Counted from the stretch's first letter, positions 25,667 to 36,158 are shown. The stretch is DNA of 64,000 nucleotides from Macrothele yani (GCA_039090855.1 CM077011.1:27557001-27621000); one strand, 5' to 3'. Made by a program: numbers and translations. Notes: generated by a model from the letters alone, not told the origin.

Positions 25667-26740
25667 TATTTGCAGCAAAATCTGAGTTTCTAAAATATGG
25701 ATTGAAGAAAATTCGATCGTGGACCGATACTACTCACGTAGATAAACCTTTTCGGAATATTTTCTTCTTAAAATAATGGATGGTTTCTCCGCCAGGGGGC
25801 GTAGATGTATATCTTATTTTTGAAAATATCTCTGCTTCTAAGAGTCCGCTTTGAAAAATCCCTTCTTCGTTGGATAGCGTTTTCAGTGCAAAATGTTGTT
25901 ATGTAATTTCAAAATTTTCAAGTAATTCATAGACTTTCCACTAGGGAGCGTTAAGGTAAATTGCGTGTTCCCTGACTTCTCTGCTTCTAAAACTACGATT
26001 TGAAAATTTCTACCTGTATCACATGCAGCTCCTGATGGGAAATGTTTTACATATAATATATAATAGTTGGTAAGAATGGTTTGGCCATCAGGGGGCGTAA
26101 GTGTTAATTTCTGCTTCTGGTATATTTGCAGCAACATCTGAGTTCCTGAAAACTTGATTGAAAAATTATTTCGTGACGCTCACATCGAAAAACCTTTTGA
26201 GAATACATTCTTCTTAAAATAACGCATGGTTTTCCCGCCAGGGAGCGTAGATGCATATCTTATATTTGTCGATATCTCTGCTTCTAAGAGTATGATTTGA
26301 AAAATTCTTTCTTTTGTTGGAGAGCGTTTCCACTGCTAATTGTTTCTCATATAATTTCGATTTTTTTAACGCACAAATCTGCCACCAGAGGGCGTGAGTT
26401 CACGTTTCCGTTTACAGCAATATCTGCGGAATTGAAAACCCGATTAAAACACTTCTTTCTCCGGTCAGATACAACTGCTTTCCATACCGGTTCCATTGAC
26501 TTTGAATAGCTTAGATAAATTTAATTGGCGTCAGAACGGATTCAAAAGACGTGCTCATTACACCCGAAAATTCAGTGTCATCTTTCTTCTTTTTTTTTAT
26601 TTTTCCGCCAATTCGACTTAAAGTAAATCACTTTTGAGGAATATCTTTTACTCCTTGAAAGCATAAATTTTTCAATAGTATTAAGCATTCTGAAAGTTCG
26701 TTTATACGTATTTTTTTTTTTTTTTTTTACATTTAGACTT
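25667..26740 (+). repeat. 150-bp repeat cluster with CTCF-like motifs
   Basis: Diverged units about 145-150 bp apart each centre on a CC(N)3AGGGGGCG motif: 25789-25801 CCGCCAGGGGGCG, 25938-25950 CCACTAGGGAGCG, 26085-26096 CCATCAGGGGGC, 26235-26247 CCGCCAGGGAGCG and 26382-26394 CCACCAGAGGGCG. Three subtypes alternate, distinguished by the downstream words (TTAATTT, TATATCTTA, GTAAATTGCG). The family ends with CCATTGACTTTGAATAGC and GGATTCAAAAGACGTGCT, then T-rich sequence. No coding potential seen. Confidence 0.85.
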
Positions 26741-27718
26741 TTTTATGGGCATACCATAGAAAACCGTGTAACCGAGGTTCCACTCTATATGGAAATTTAA
26801 TTTTTTTGCTGAACAACTATTTCCTGTACATGGTAATTGTTGTTCAGAGAGTAGCACTTAAATTATGAGCTGGAAAAAGAAAGTGTTTTACGGTGCAAAT
26901 ATAAAGGAGTTTCACAGCGAAATTTCATTTTACTAATAGCAAAAACAGAAACAAAAAGAAATAGTGAATAATCTCGAAAATGGAGTAAGCAGGCAGAAAT
27001 CTACATGAAATGCACTTGGAGGCATATAAAACCATTGCTTTATTGCTTTTCCGAAGGAACATTTGATGCTGCTTTCGCTTGAGAGAACGGCGTCTAAAGA
27101 AGTCAAATGAGCTCCAAGTTGAAGAGATTTATTGTCGTCATTTTTACAGTATTAGGAATATTTTCCCTCCGAGGCCCATAAGGAAGTTGTTGCAAACGCC
27201 TGAATGGACTGTCTCGGAAAACAGTAATTCTAGTTAAAGACTTTTTCCACCAGCAGTAAATTGGTCAAAACTGAATATACTTTCATAGAAGTAACCTAGC
27301 CGAAGAAGACCCACTTCCTGTTCATTTATGTTTTCGACTCATTTCACCTAAATATCTTCCTTCCCATCAGTTACAGCTATTTTCACTAAAAAATAAAGCG
27401 ATGTTTTTGTTGGCGAAACTGATTTGTTCCTGAAGACTGCGTCGTAAATTGAATCATTAATTCCCATAAGCACTCCTAGCAATTACCTTAAAATCAGTTT
27501 CGAGATAAGTGAGTTATAAATTTATGGGAGGAGGTCAAGTTGATTTTGCGCTGGGACTTCTAAAGAGTTTTTGTTTTTAATAGAGGAGAAATTCACCAGA
27601 TTTGCCTCAATTACCTAACTTTCGAAATACATTCAAATGAATTAAAGACCCCCCCCCCTTTTTTTTACGTATTTTGATCTTGGTGGATATACTTATTAAA
27701 ATATGTAAATAATAAGTG
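26741..27718. other. No recognised feature
   Basis: AT-rich sequence with a C8-9/T tract near 27650-27666. I recognise no gene, RNA or transposon end here. Confidence 0.4.
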
Positions 27719-27959
27719 TATACAGGGAGATTGTAAACTCCTTCAACAAAGCAAAAGGGGTAATAGTACACCTCAAGACGAACAATATCTGCAATGAAAC
27801 CTAGGCCGCATTCCACTCCTAGTGCCAGAAAAAAGCACGTTCGAAAAACGTCCAGCAGGCACACGAAGTATCAACCAGTGCATGAGAAGCACAAGATGCA
27901 AATCAGGTGCGCTGAACACGTGCGTAGACGATGAGGAGCAAACATTTTAAAACTCAACC

Positions 27960-28443
27960 GAACCCGATCAGCGATATTCCCGTGCGAACATCACATGAGA
28001 ATTGACGTATACGTATGACCGGCGCAGCGTACCGTGTTTTCCTGGAGCAAGTGCTTCCCGGTCTGTTGCAGGATGTTCCGCTCACCACACGGAGGGACAT
28101 GGGGTTTATGCATGATGGGGCCCCAGCACACTTTGCCACCGAGGTCCGATACTTCCTAAATGCGACATATCCCGGGCGGCGATGGATTGGACGCGTTGGA
28201 CCTGTGTCTTGGCCTCCACGCTCCCCGGACCTTAATCCACTGGACGACTTCTGGGGGCACATGAAAACATAGCTGTACGAGACACCCGTGGACTCCCTGG
28301 AAGATCTCGTCTCGCGAATCGCTGTTGCTGCGGACAAGCTAAACACCACACCGGGAGTCTACGACAGGGTGTGACAGTCCTTCATTGCCCGGTGTGGACT
28401 GTGCAACGACGCCCTTGGACGCCAGTTTGAGCAGCTCTTTTGA
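27960..28443 (+). pseudogene. DDE transposase relic of the Tc1/mariner superfamily, DD41D-like spacing
   Basis: The frame reads TGAAYRVFLEQVLPGLLQDV, then FMHDGAPAHF (second catalytic Asp), SWPPRSPDLNPLDDFWGHMK (third Asp) and YETPVDSLEDLVSRIAVAA, and near the end RCGLCNDALGRQFEQLF. I count about 42 residues between the Asp in HDGAPAH and the Asp in NPLDD. This is wider than mariner (34) and near the DD41D group, so that is the likeliest subgroup. The N-terminal half with the helix-turn-helix and first Asp is missing. There is a TAG after MKT and a TGA after YDRV. It belongs to the element at 27721-30402. Confidence 0.85.
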
Positions 28444-28550
28444 GTCTTTCTCTGGTGCGATTGGAATTGTGCTACTCATAAATTAGGTATGTCTCTTTGT
28501 TTTCACTGTTCAAGGCTCAACGTGGATATGTAACTTTACTCATTTCTGGT

Positions 28551-30402
28551 ACTAGGAGTGGAATGCGGCCCTAGGTTCCATTGCAAATATTGTTCTTCTT
28601 GATGTGTACTATCAACCCTCTTGTTTTGTTGAAGGAGTTTACAGTCATCCTCTATATAGCTTTCTGGCACTAGGAGTGGAATGCGGCCTTTTCTTGATGT
28701 GTACTATCAACCCTCTTGTTTTGTTGAAAGAGTTTACAGTCATCCTCTATATAGCTTTCTGGTACTAGGAGTGGAATGCGACCCTAGGTTCCATTGCAAA
28801 TATTGTTCTTCTTGATGTGTACTATCACCCCTCTTGTTTTTTTTGAAGGAGTTTACAGTCATCCTCTATAAAGCATTCTGGCACTAGGAGTGGAATGCGG
28901 CCCTAGGTTCCATTGCAAATATTGTTCGTCTTGATGTGTACTATCACCCCTCTTGTTTTGTTGAAAGAGTTTACAGTCATCTTCTATATAGCTTTCTGGT
29001 ACTAGGAGTGGAATGTGGCCCTAGGTTCCATTGCAAATATTGTTCTTCTTGATGTGTACTATCAACCCTCTTGTTTTGTTGAAAGAGTTTACAGTCATCC
29101 TGTATATAGCTTTCTGGTACTAGGAGTGGAATGCGACCCTAGGTTCCATTGCAAATATTGTTCTTCTTGATGTGTACTATCACCCCTCTTGTTTTGTTGA
29201 AGGAGTTTACAGTCATCCTCTATATAGCTTTCTGGCACTAGGAGTGGAATGCGGCCCTAGGTTCCATTGCAAATATTGTTCGTCTTGATGTGTACTATCA
29301 CCCCTCTTGTTTTGTTGAAGGAGTTTACAGTCATCCTCTATATAGCTTTCTGGCACTAGGAGTGGAATGCGACCCTAGGTTCCATTGCAAACATCGTTCG
29401 TCTTGATGTGTACTATCACCCCTATTGTTTTGTTGAAGGAGTTTACAGTCATCCTCTATATAGCTTTCTGGCACTAGGAGTGGAATGCGGCCCTAGGTTC
29501 CATTGCAAATATTGTTCTTCTTGATGTGTACTATCAACCCTCTTGTTTTGTTGAAGGAGTTTACAGTCATCCTCTATATAGCTTTCTGGCACTAGGAGTG
29601 GAATGTGACCCTAGGTTCCATTGCAAATATCGTTCGTCTTGATGTGTACTATCACCCCTCTTGTTTTGTTGAAGGAGTTTACAGTCATCCTCTATATAGA
29701 TTTCTGGCACTAGGAGTGGAATGCGGCCCTAGGTTCCATTGCAAATATTGTTCGTCCTGATGTGTACTATCACCCCTCTTGTTTTGTTGAAGGAGTTTAC
29801 AGTCATCCTCTATATAGCTTTCTGGCACTAGGACTGGAATGCGACCCTAGGTTCCATTGCAAACATCGTTCGTCTTGATGTGTACTATCACCCCTATTGT
29901 TTTGTTGAAGGAGTTTACAGTCATCCTCTATATAGCTTTCTGGCACTAGGAGTGGAATGCGGCCCTAGGTTCCATTGCAAATATTGTTCTTCTTGATGTG
30001 TACTATCAACCCTCTTGTTTTGTTGAAGGAGTTTACAGTCATCCTCTATATAGCTTTCTGGCACTAGGAGTGGAATGTGACCCTAGGTTCCATTGCAAAT
30101 ATCGTTCGTCTTGATGTGTACTATCACCCCTCTTGTTTTGTTGAAGGAGTTTACAGTAATCCTCTATATCGCTTTCTGGCACTAGGAGTGGAATGCGGCC
30201 CTAGGTTCCATTGCAAATATTGTTCTTCTTGATGTGTACTATCAACCCTCTTGTTTTGTTGAAGGAGTTTACAATCATCCTCGATATAGCTTTCTGGCAC
30301 TAGGAGTGGAATGCGGCCCTAGGTTCCATTGCAAATATTGTTCTTCTTGATGTGTACTATCAACCCTCTTGTTTTGTTGAAGGAGTTTACAATCACCCTG
30401 TA
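28551..30402 (+). repeat. 118-bp tandem array made from the transposon's own terminal region (~16 copies)
   Basis: ACTAGGAGTGGAATGCG recurs at 28551, 28669, 28764, 28883 and onward, about 118-119 bp apart; one copy is 95 bp because it lacks a 24-bp piece. Units include GATGTGTACTATCA, then TTGAAGGAGTTTACAGTCAT. The inverted single copy at 27721-27836 and the true end in the last unit show that the unit is the subterminal part of the element's inverted repeat. Confidence 0.93.
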
Positions 30403-31084
30403 TAAAAACTCTGAATGTAAAGATATCGCAAACAATGAAATGACTTTTCACATTCAAAATTCTATGCGGACGCAAACACATATTAGTTTATGTCGTTTTA
30501 GACATGCAAAAAAGGAAACGTTACGTAAGTGCAGAACAGAGAACAAAAGCAAGCGTTGTCCCGCGGTACTGCAAGGCTAGGATGCGGTCATTAATTGGGT
30601 AGGCGGTCGTGTCTGCTGCAGCTGTATGTTTCTTTGGAAATAGTACGCAAAGTGGAGTCTTCGCAGAAGGTATGTGACGTACCTACCACAGAGGTGACGC
30701 GCATATCAAGACGGTAAAGTTGCAGCGACAATATTCCAACTGATGACGTGACCTCGGATAAAGTCATCCAGACGTCGCGTGTACTGGATTACCTGTTGGC
30801 CATATCACACGGTGGCAGTAACTCGACGTCGTTCAAACCGATGTACACCGTGCAATTGCTTTCACCGAATTGCTGAGCGTACACCGCCCGTGTGCTTTAT
30901 ACCCTTCTGACCCCCCCCTACGTCATGCTGCATATATGCGCATGCCCTACCGTACCGGACCCTAGTCTTTCCTCTCATTTTTTCTCATGAGTGGTCTTTC
31001 GGTCCGTTCTGCCTGCTCGTTCCGCTGTTATCCTAATTTCTCCTCTTCGTCCTTAATTTTTGCACACCATGTAGTTACTTTTTC
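30403..31084. other. No recognised feature
   Basis: Mixed-composition sequence, with a C7 tract near 30912. No gene, RNA or repeat copy identified. Confidence 0.4.
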
Positions 31085-32500
31085 AAATTAGACATAGATT
31101 TTTTGCTAGGGGGCGTAAATGTAAATTACATTTTCCCCGATAACTCTTCTTCTAAAACTCCGATTTGAAAAAACAATTCTTCAACGGATACGGCTCCTGG
31201 TGGAAAATCTTTTGCATATAATTTCTAATTTTTGGTAAAGAATACTTTGGCCACAAGGGAGCGTAAGCGTTAATTTTTGCTTGTGATGTATTTGCCATAA
31301 AATTTGAGCTTCTAAAATATCGATTGAAAAATTCTTTCTTGGGCTGATGCCACTCACATTGATAAACCTTTTCGGAATATTTTCGTCTTAAAATATTCCA
31401 CAGTTTCTCCGCCAGGGGGCGTAGATGTATATCTTATTTTTGTCAATGTCTCTACTTCTAGGAGTACGATTTGAAGAATTCCTTCTTTGTAGGATAGTGT
31501 TTTCAGTGTGACATGTTTTTCATATAATTTCAAAATTTTGAAGTAATGCATAGTCTTTCCGCTAGGGGGCGTAGAGGTAAATTGCGTTTCTCCTTACATA
31601 TCTGCTTCTAAATCTCCGATTTGAAAAAATTTCTGCAAATGATTTCCTGATGGGAAATCGTTTACACATAATTTCTTATACATCTACGCCAGGGGGCGTA
31701 GATGTATATCTTATTTTAGTCAATATCTCTTCTTCTAGTAGTCCGATTTGAAAAATTCCTTCTTTGTTGGATAGTGTTTCCGATGCGAACCGTTTTTCCT
31801 ATAAATTCAAAAATTTTCAAGTAAATCATAGACTTTCCGCTAGGGGGCACAAAGGTATATTGCGTTTTCTGCGTTATTTCTGCTTCTAAAACTCCGATTT
31901 GAAAAATTCTTCTTGTATTGCGTACACCTGATGGAAAATATTTTTCATATAATTTCTAATGTTTGATAAAGAATAATTTGGCCACCAGGAAACATAAGTG
32001 TTAATTTTGGCTTTTGATGTATTGGTAGCAAAATCTGGGCTCCTGAAAATTCGACTAATTTTTTTTTTTTTTTCTTGGACCGATAGCGCTCATATTGAAA
32101 AACCTTTGAGAATGAGAATACTTTCTTCCTAAAATGATGCATGGTTTTCCCACCAGGAGACGTAAAGTTACGTTTTATTTTTGTCGATATCCATGTTTCT
32201 AAGAGTCCGATTTGAAAATTAATTTCTGTGTTGGAGAGCGTTTGCGGTGCGAAACGTTTCTCACATAAATTCACAATGAAACCAGAGAGCATAATATCAC
32301 GATTCCGTTTACAGCAATATCTGCCGCATTAAAAACCCGATTGAAAATCTTCTTTCTTCCGTCAGATACTATTGTTTTCCATACCAGTTCCATTGACTTT
32401 GAATAGCTTTGATAAATTTAATTTGCGTCAGAATGTATTCAAAAGACGTGCTTATTACATTCGAAAATTCGGTGTCATCTTTCTTGTTTATATTCATTAG
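31085..32500 (+). repeat. 150-bp repeat cluster, longest copy (about 9 units)
   Basis: Core motifs at 31104-31115 (TGCTAGGGGGCG), 31248-31263 (TGGCCACAAGGGAGCG), 31409-31421, 31559-31571, 31686-31698, 31837-31849, 31979-31993 (decayed, CCACCAGGAAACA), 32149-32162 and about 32280 (decayed). Spacing is 125-165 bp. The same three subtypes recur as at 25667-26740, and the copy closes with CCATTGACTTTGAATAGC and TTCAAAAGACGTGCTTATTA. Confidence 0.87.
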
Positions 32501-33181
32501 GCAAACACCTCCAAAAGCAAAAGCTCCAAAACGAACAACAAATACGAATATTCCTTTTTCTCAATTAAAGAACTCGGCATTTTTACCATTGAGGCATCCA
32601 CGAGCTGGTTCCCTGCTGTGAGAAGGTTGTGGCAACGCATAAGGACTAATTTGCTGAGTAAAGGTACGTTTATTATTATTTTTTAGTCTGTGCTCTGTTA
32701 TCTAAAAGTTTCCCACGACGGCACAAACTTTTTAGGTTATCCGTTAACAAAAACGTCAACGTCAACTGAGATAGCCAAATAGGTTTGACCCGGAATGTGT
32801 TTAGCTCCTACCACTATGAAGATTTCGTGGTGTCATTTAACCATAGGTGTTTTAACAAGAGTAAACTTTAATATTCTAAACATCTGGTTAGTTAAAATCG
32901 TTTTCGTTAGTGCTAATTTGGAGACGTACTCCTCTTTACCAGTTTTCTGCCAGCTGCATTATTGAGGCAGGACTGTCTCTTTCGTTTCTTAACTATGTTG
33001 ATGTCCGATTCGAGAGAATCGCGGAGTTCAATTTGTGATTTATTGCTCTGCGAGGGAGTGTGTTGAAATAATTTCTTCGTAGGATAAGTACCATCGCATA
33101 GCTATTCAAACATCTGAAGGTTGTGACGTGCCTGCCGTGCAGGACGCACACGACATAAAGGCAGATAGCAGCGATTACGAA
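32501..33181. other. No recognised feature
   Basis: No gene or known repeat recognised. The sequence just before the tRNA-like segment is moderately GC-rich but shows no structure I can name. Confidence 0.35.
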
Positions 33182-33182
33182 C

Positions 33183-33254
33183 GTCCGCGTAGCTCAATTG
33201 GAAGAGCGACTTATTCCGGAATGAGGGGACCAGGGTTCGAGCCTCGGCGTGGAC
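33183..33254 (+). pseudogene. tRNA-like sequence (72 nt), anticodon arm damaged
   Basis: The acceptor arms pair (GTCCGCG with CGTGGAC, one G-T). The D stem is perfect (GCTC/GAGC with loop AATTGGAA), and the T loop TTCGAGC is canonical and gives a good B box (GGTTCGAGCC). If the usual spacing is kept, the anticodon loop is TTCCGGA (CCG, Arg), but its stem does not pair. Shifting by one (CTTAT/ATGAG) pairs fully but leaves a 6-nt loop. A one-base loss in a former tRNA, or a tRNA-derived SINE head, fits better than a working gene. Confidence 0.55.
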
Positions 33255-33681
33255 AAAAATGACGGAGAAATTTACTTCTTTATAAGGTCTTAATGGAGAC
33301 CTGCAGATGTTTCTCATGGTAAGTCGAAGGCACTGAGGAAATGGCGATAATAATGAGAAACGAGTTGCATAAGTAGGAAGATGGGAGTAACAGAGTGGTC
33401 CGAAAAAGGGTGAACAACACAGAGAGATTTCTGATCGAGCTCTGGGATAGAAGGGTTTGGAAGATCTTCTCATATCGTATATTTTGTACACTATTTATAA
33501 GGGTGTTTTTGTACAAATATTTATTTAGTACAGATATTTGTAACATAGCATCACGTAAATTAACATTTAATGCGGCAGTTGCAGCTTCAAATAACATACG
33601 ACAGAACAGATTAAAAATTATCCACGGGCGCCATTTTGAATGTCCGCTATTACTGTTAGGGGGAAAATCTGGGATGTCTTC
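33255..33681. other. No recognised feature
   Basis: No convincing gene. Short open frames on both strands lack any motif I know. Confidence 0.35.
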
Positions 33682-33995
33682 ATAGATCAGATCATATGTA
33701 GAGGATTTTAGGAAGGGAGTGTCTGACCCCAGGTCTTAAACAACCCTTAGAAATAGGAAGCTAGGAGATTTGGGCTAGAGTGCCCGATAGGAAAGTCACA
33801 CGGAAGCGAGGTAGAAAGGGGAGGAAGACTCCCTTATTTGTTACCTGGGGTCCAGTACCCGGGGTCCGACGGCTTAACGTGCCCATTCGACGCACGGCAG
33901 GTATTTAGTGGTTCGCGCGTTCGTACCTGCCCAGGATCGAACCTGAGGTTACCTCCATGGCAGTCACGAACGCTGATCACTAGGCCACCCGCGGT
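33682..33995 (-). mobile_element. SINE-A, near full-length copy
   Basis: On the minus strand the tRNA-like head has GGTGGCCTAGTGATC (A-box region) and GGTTCGATCC (B box). The body has GTCGGACCCCGGGTACTGG and TCTACCTCGCTTCCGTGTGA, ending TCCTCTACATATGATCTGAT. Five copies of this family of about 300 bp occur in the window. The 3' tail is a short GATCT repeat. Confidence 0.9.
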
Positions 33996-34269
33996 TCGGA
34001 TGTCTTTATAGCCAAAATGAAGGCTTTTTATATGTGCGCCAAGTTCCATGCTTCTGTCATGAATAGCACAATTCTTCCCAATATTTCCCCTATCTGCCGT
34101 ATTGAGACTCTCATCTCTCAGCTCGGTTTGAGCTGTAATTAATCAACATATCTGGTGACGGGGGTCTTTCGTTTTATTCAGTAAACCTTGTCATTTGATT
34201 ATTTAACAAACTAGTGTTCGTTTTCTGAGGCGAAAAGGTTCTTTAATGCAGGTGCCAAATACTAAACCA

Positions 34270-34335
34270 TCCAGTACAGACCCAGCCCGGCCCGATCCCG
34301 GAAATTTTCATTTATCTGATGAACCGGGCCGGGTG
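34270..34335. repeat. GC-rich hairpin
   Basis: CCCGGCCCG near 34275 pairs perfectly with CGGGCCGGG near 34325, enclosing about 40 nt of AT-rich loop (including ATCCCGG and CTGATGA). Its role is unknown; it may be a transposon remnant. Confidence 0.55.
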
Positions 34336-34709
34336 GGGAATATGCAAACTTCTAGTACTGACGCCCTTCGTATATGGCAGAAAGTTCGTTCTTCGTCCTT
34401 TGTACCATTTCCACTTGAAATATAAAACGCAGAAAATGTTATATGAAATTAAACTATCTGTGACTAATGCTGAAACCATATAGACTGCAATAATAGACAG
34501 CCTGGTTATTCTTCAGTCCTTCATACTGCTCACGCTTACCTAATCCCGAATGCGTGGTGATTGACGAAAACAATGAAGGTAAATGAAGGTAAAAAAAAAA
34601 ATAACTTTCGTGTAAGTAACAATAATTCTTAAAAGTCCGTCGATACACGATTAAAATAAACTTGAAGAGATGCTATTTACAAGTTTAAAATCATTTTATG
34701 AAAAAACAC

Positions 34710-34758
34710 ACACCAGATCTTTTGGACCCTGTCACAAGTGGTCTTTCATCAGGTGAAA
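34710..34758 (-). ncRNA. Degenerate hammerhead-ribozyme-like motif in the Penelope terminal repeat
   Basis: The minus strand reads CTGATGA (34746-34752), then a segment that can form GACC/GGTC as stem II, then AAAA where GAAA is expected, then GATCTGG. The right terminal repeat (36018-36066) has GAAAGATCTCG and the stem sequences in a rearranged order. Penelope-like elements commonly carry minimal hammerheads in their terminal repeats. Core damage makes activity doubtful. Confidence 0.35.
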
Positions 34759-34778
34759 AAACTGTATGAACTGTACTG

Positions 34779-35079
34779 TATGTAGAGGATTTTAGGAAGG
34801 GAGTGTCTGACCCCAGGTCTTAAACAACCCTTAGAAATAGGAAGCTAGGAGATTTGGGCTAGAGTGCCCGATAGGAAAGTCACACGGAAGCGAGGTAGAA
34901 AAGGGGAGGAAGACGCCCTTATTTATTACCGGGGGGCAGTACCCGGAGTCCGACGGCTTAACGTGCCCATCCGACGTACGGCGGATATTTAGTAGAACGA
35001 GCGTTCGTACCTGCCAGGGATCGAACCTGAGGTCCCTTCAGCGGCAGTGCCGAACGTTGCCCACTAGGCCACCCGCGGC
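34779..35079 (-). mobile_element. SINE-A inserted in the Penelope terminal repeat
   Basis: The structure is as at 33682-33995: TATGTAGAGGATTTTAGG at the left, tRNA-like head (CCTAGTGGGCAACG and GGTTCGATCC on the minus strand) at the right. It separates parts of one terminal repeat that are contiguous in the other arm, so it arrived after the Penelope element. Confidence 0.9.
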
Positions 35080-35145
35080 ACACTGTGTAAACAGAAGTGC
35101 AGTTGTCTCAAATAGGACAAGTCAATGGCAGAGACATGCGCAATG

Positions 35146-35440
35146 AAGAAAGTTTAAAGAGGGCGTGTGCGGGGCAGTATGGATAGTCCAGGGAGGGAGA
35201 CCGGGGTGAAGAGGGTTAAAAAGTAGTAAGTAATGAGTTAGAGTTAATATGTAGTAAGATAAGGGGAGGGGGGAAGGAGGGAGTGTTAAGTTATAAGTAA
35301 AAGGGGAAGAGATAGGGTTGAGTTAAGGAAAAGGGAGGAGGGTTGAGGTTAATTGGGTTAATGGTAGCGAAGTTAGGGTGAGAGGATTAGGAATGAGTTA
35401 GATTTATGGAGATGAGGAAATTGAACTATTTAATAAATGT
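35146..35440. other. G/A-rich sequence inside the Penelope relic
   Basis: Purine-rich plus strand (runs such as GGGGAGGGGGGAAGG near 35262) between the arm and the GIY-YIG end. Probably the element's 3' untranslated part. No gene. Confidence 0.4.
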
Positions 35441-35960
35441 TCCATATTGAAACGACGAATATATGAGTTCCAGATGTGCGAGACATCAACAGGCAAGTGA
35501 TCGTTACAACACACTGTTCCATAATGAAGAATGTATAAACTCTCTCTAAGGAGTAATTGGGAGATATGAGAAGGAGTAATTAGGATTTTTGCACTATTCC
35601 AGTCATGGTGATGTGTTCCAGATCGAACACACTGTGCTAAAGCTGTATTTGTGAATCTAGTTTTGATATTCTATTGATGCTCTTTCAGGCGGGTTCCCAA
35701 ATTCCTTTTAGTGGATCCTATATAAAATAGGTCGCTAACTTCTTGGTTTATTGCTTTTAGGCATACGCTGTAAATTCCATGTCTATTTATTTCAGAGACT
35801 GAATCACGGTCGTTACGAATCAGAGAGCAGATGTTGCTGGTCCTAACACCAAAGGCTATATTAAAGGATTTACAGGTATTATATAGAATGTCAAGCGTTT
35901 TTGGATTGTTGTACAGATCATTACAATCCTAAAATTATTAACAAAAATTATTTCATTCTC
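35440..35960 (-). pseudogene. Penelope-like GIY-YIG endonuclease domain
   Basis: Reading down the minus strand: NDLYNNPKTLDILYNTCKSF, then TSNICSLIRNDRD, HGIYSVCLK (GIY half), DLFYIGSTKRNLGTRLKEHQ (YIG half with the catalytic Arg region), a TAG, NTALAQCVRSGTHHHDW and AKILITPS, and LLLRESLYI with the domain's Glu. This is the C-terminal endonuclease of Penelope-like retroelements, which nicks DNA for target-primed reverse transcription. One in-frame stop follows EHQ near 35660. The RT that should precede it is absent. Confidence 0.87.
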
Positions 35961-36158
35961 TACCATTGGCTTGTCCTATTTAAGACAACTGCACTTCTGT
36001 TTATTCAATTTTTTTCCTGTTGTGACAGGGTCCTTCATCACACGAGATCCGAAAGATCTCGTGTGTGTTTTTTAATTAAACGATTTTAAACTTCTAAATA
36101 ACATCTCTTCAACTTCATTTTAAACGTGTATCGACGGCCTTTTAAGAATTATTGACGC

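Larger units (their letters stand above)
27721..30402 (+). mobile_element. Tc1/mariner-superfamily transposon with its right end amplified in tandem
   Basis: The ends are TACAGGGAGATTGTAAACTC at 27721 and, inverted, GAGTTTACAATCACCCTGTA ending at 30402, flanked by TA (27719-27720 and 30403-30404). The left subterminal region (27721-27836) is one inverted copy of the unit that makes up the right-hand array at 28551-30402. Only the outermost right copy has the true end, CAATCACCCTGTA; the internal copies read CAGTCATCC instead. Inside is a decayed transposase (27960-28443). Confidence 0.87.
34621..36158 (-). mobile_element. Penelope-like element relic with inverted terminal repeats
   Basis: The left arm (34621-34760, resuming at 35083-35145 after a SINE-A insertion) and the right arm (about 35955-36158) are inverted copies. 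For example AATTCTTAAAAGTCCGTCGA at the left matches the reverse of TCGACGGCCTTTTAAGAATT at the right, and CAGAAGTGCAGTTGTCTCAA at the left matches TTAAGACAACTGCACTTCTG at the right. Between them lies a GIY-YIG domain on the minus strand. Penelope-like elements are known for GIY-YIG endonucleases and for terminal repeats in direct or inverted order. No RT domain is present, so the copy is truncated. Confidence 0.78.

Noticed and set aside
33183..33254. Functional tRNA-Arg(CCG)
   Set aside because: The anticodon stem does not pair with the standard 7-nt loop. Kept only as a tRNA-like pseudogene.
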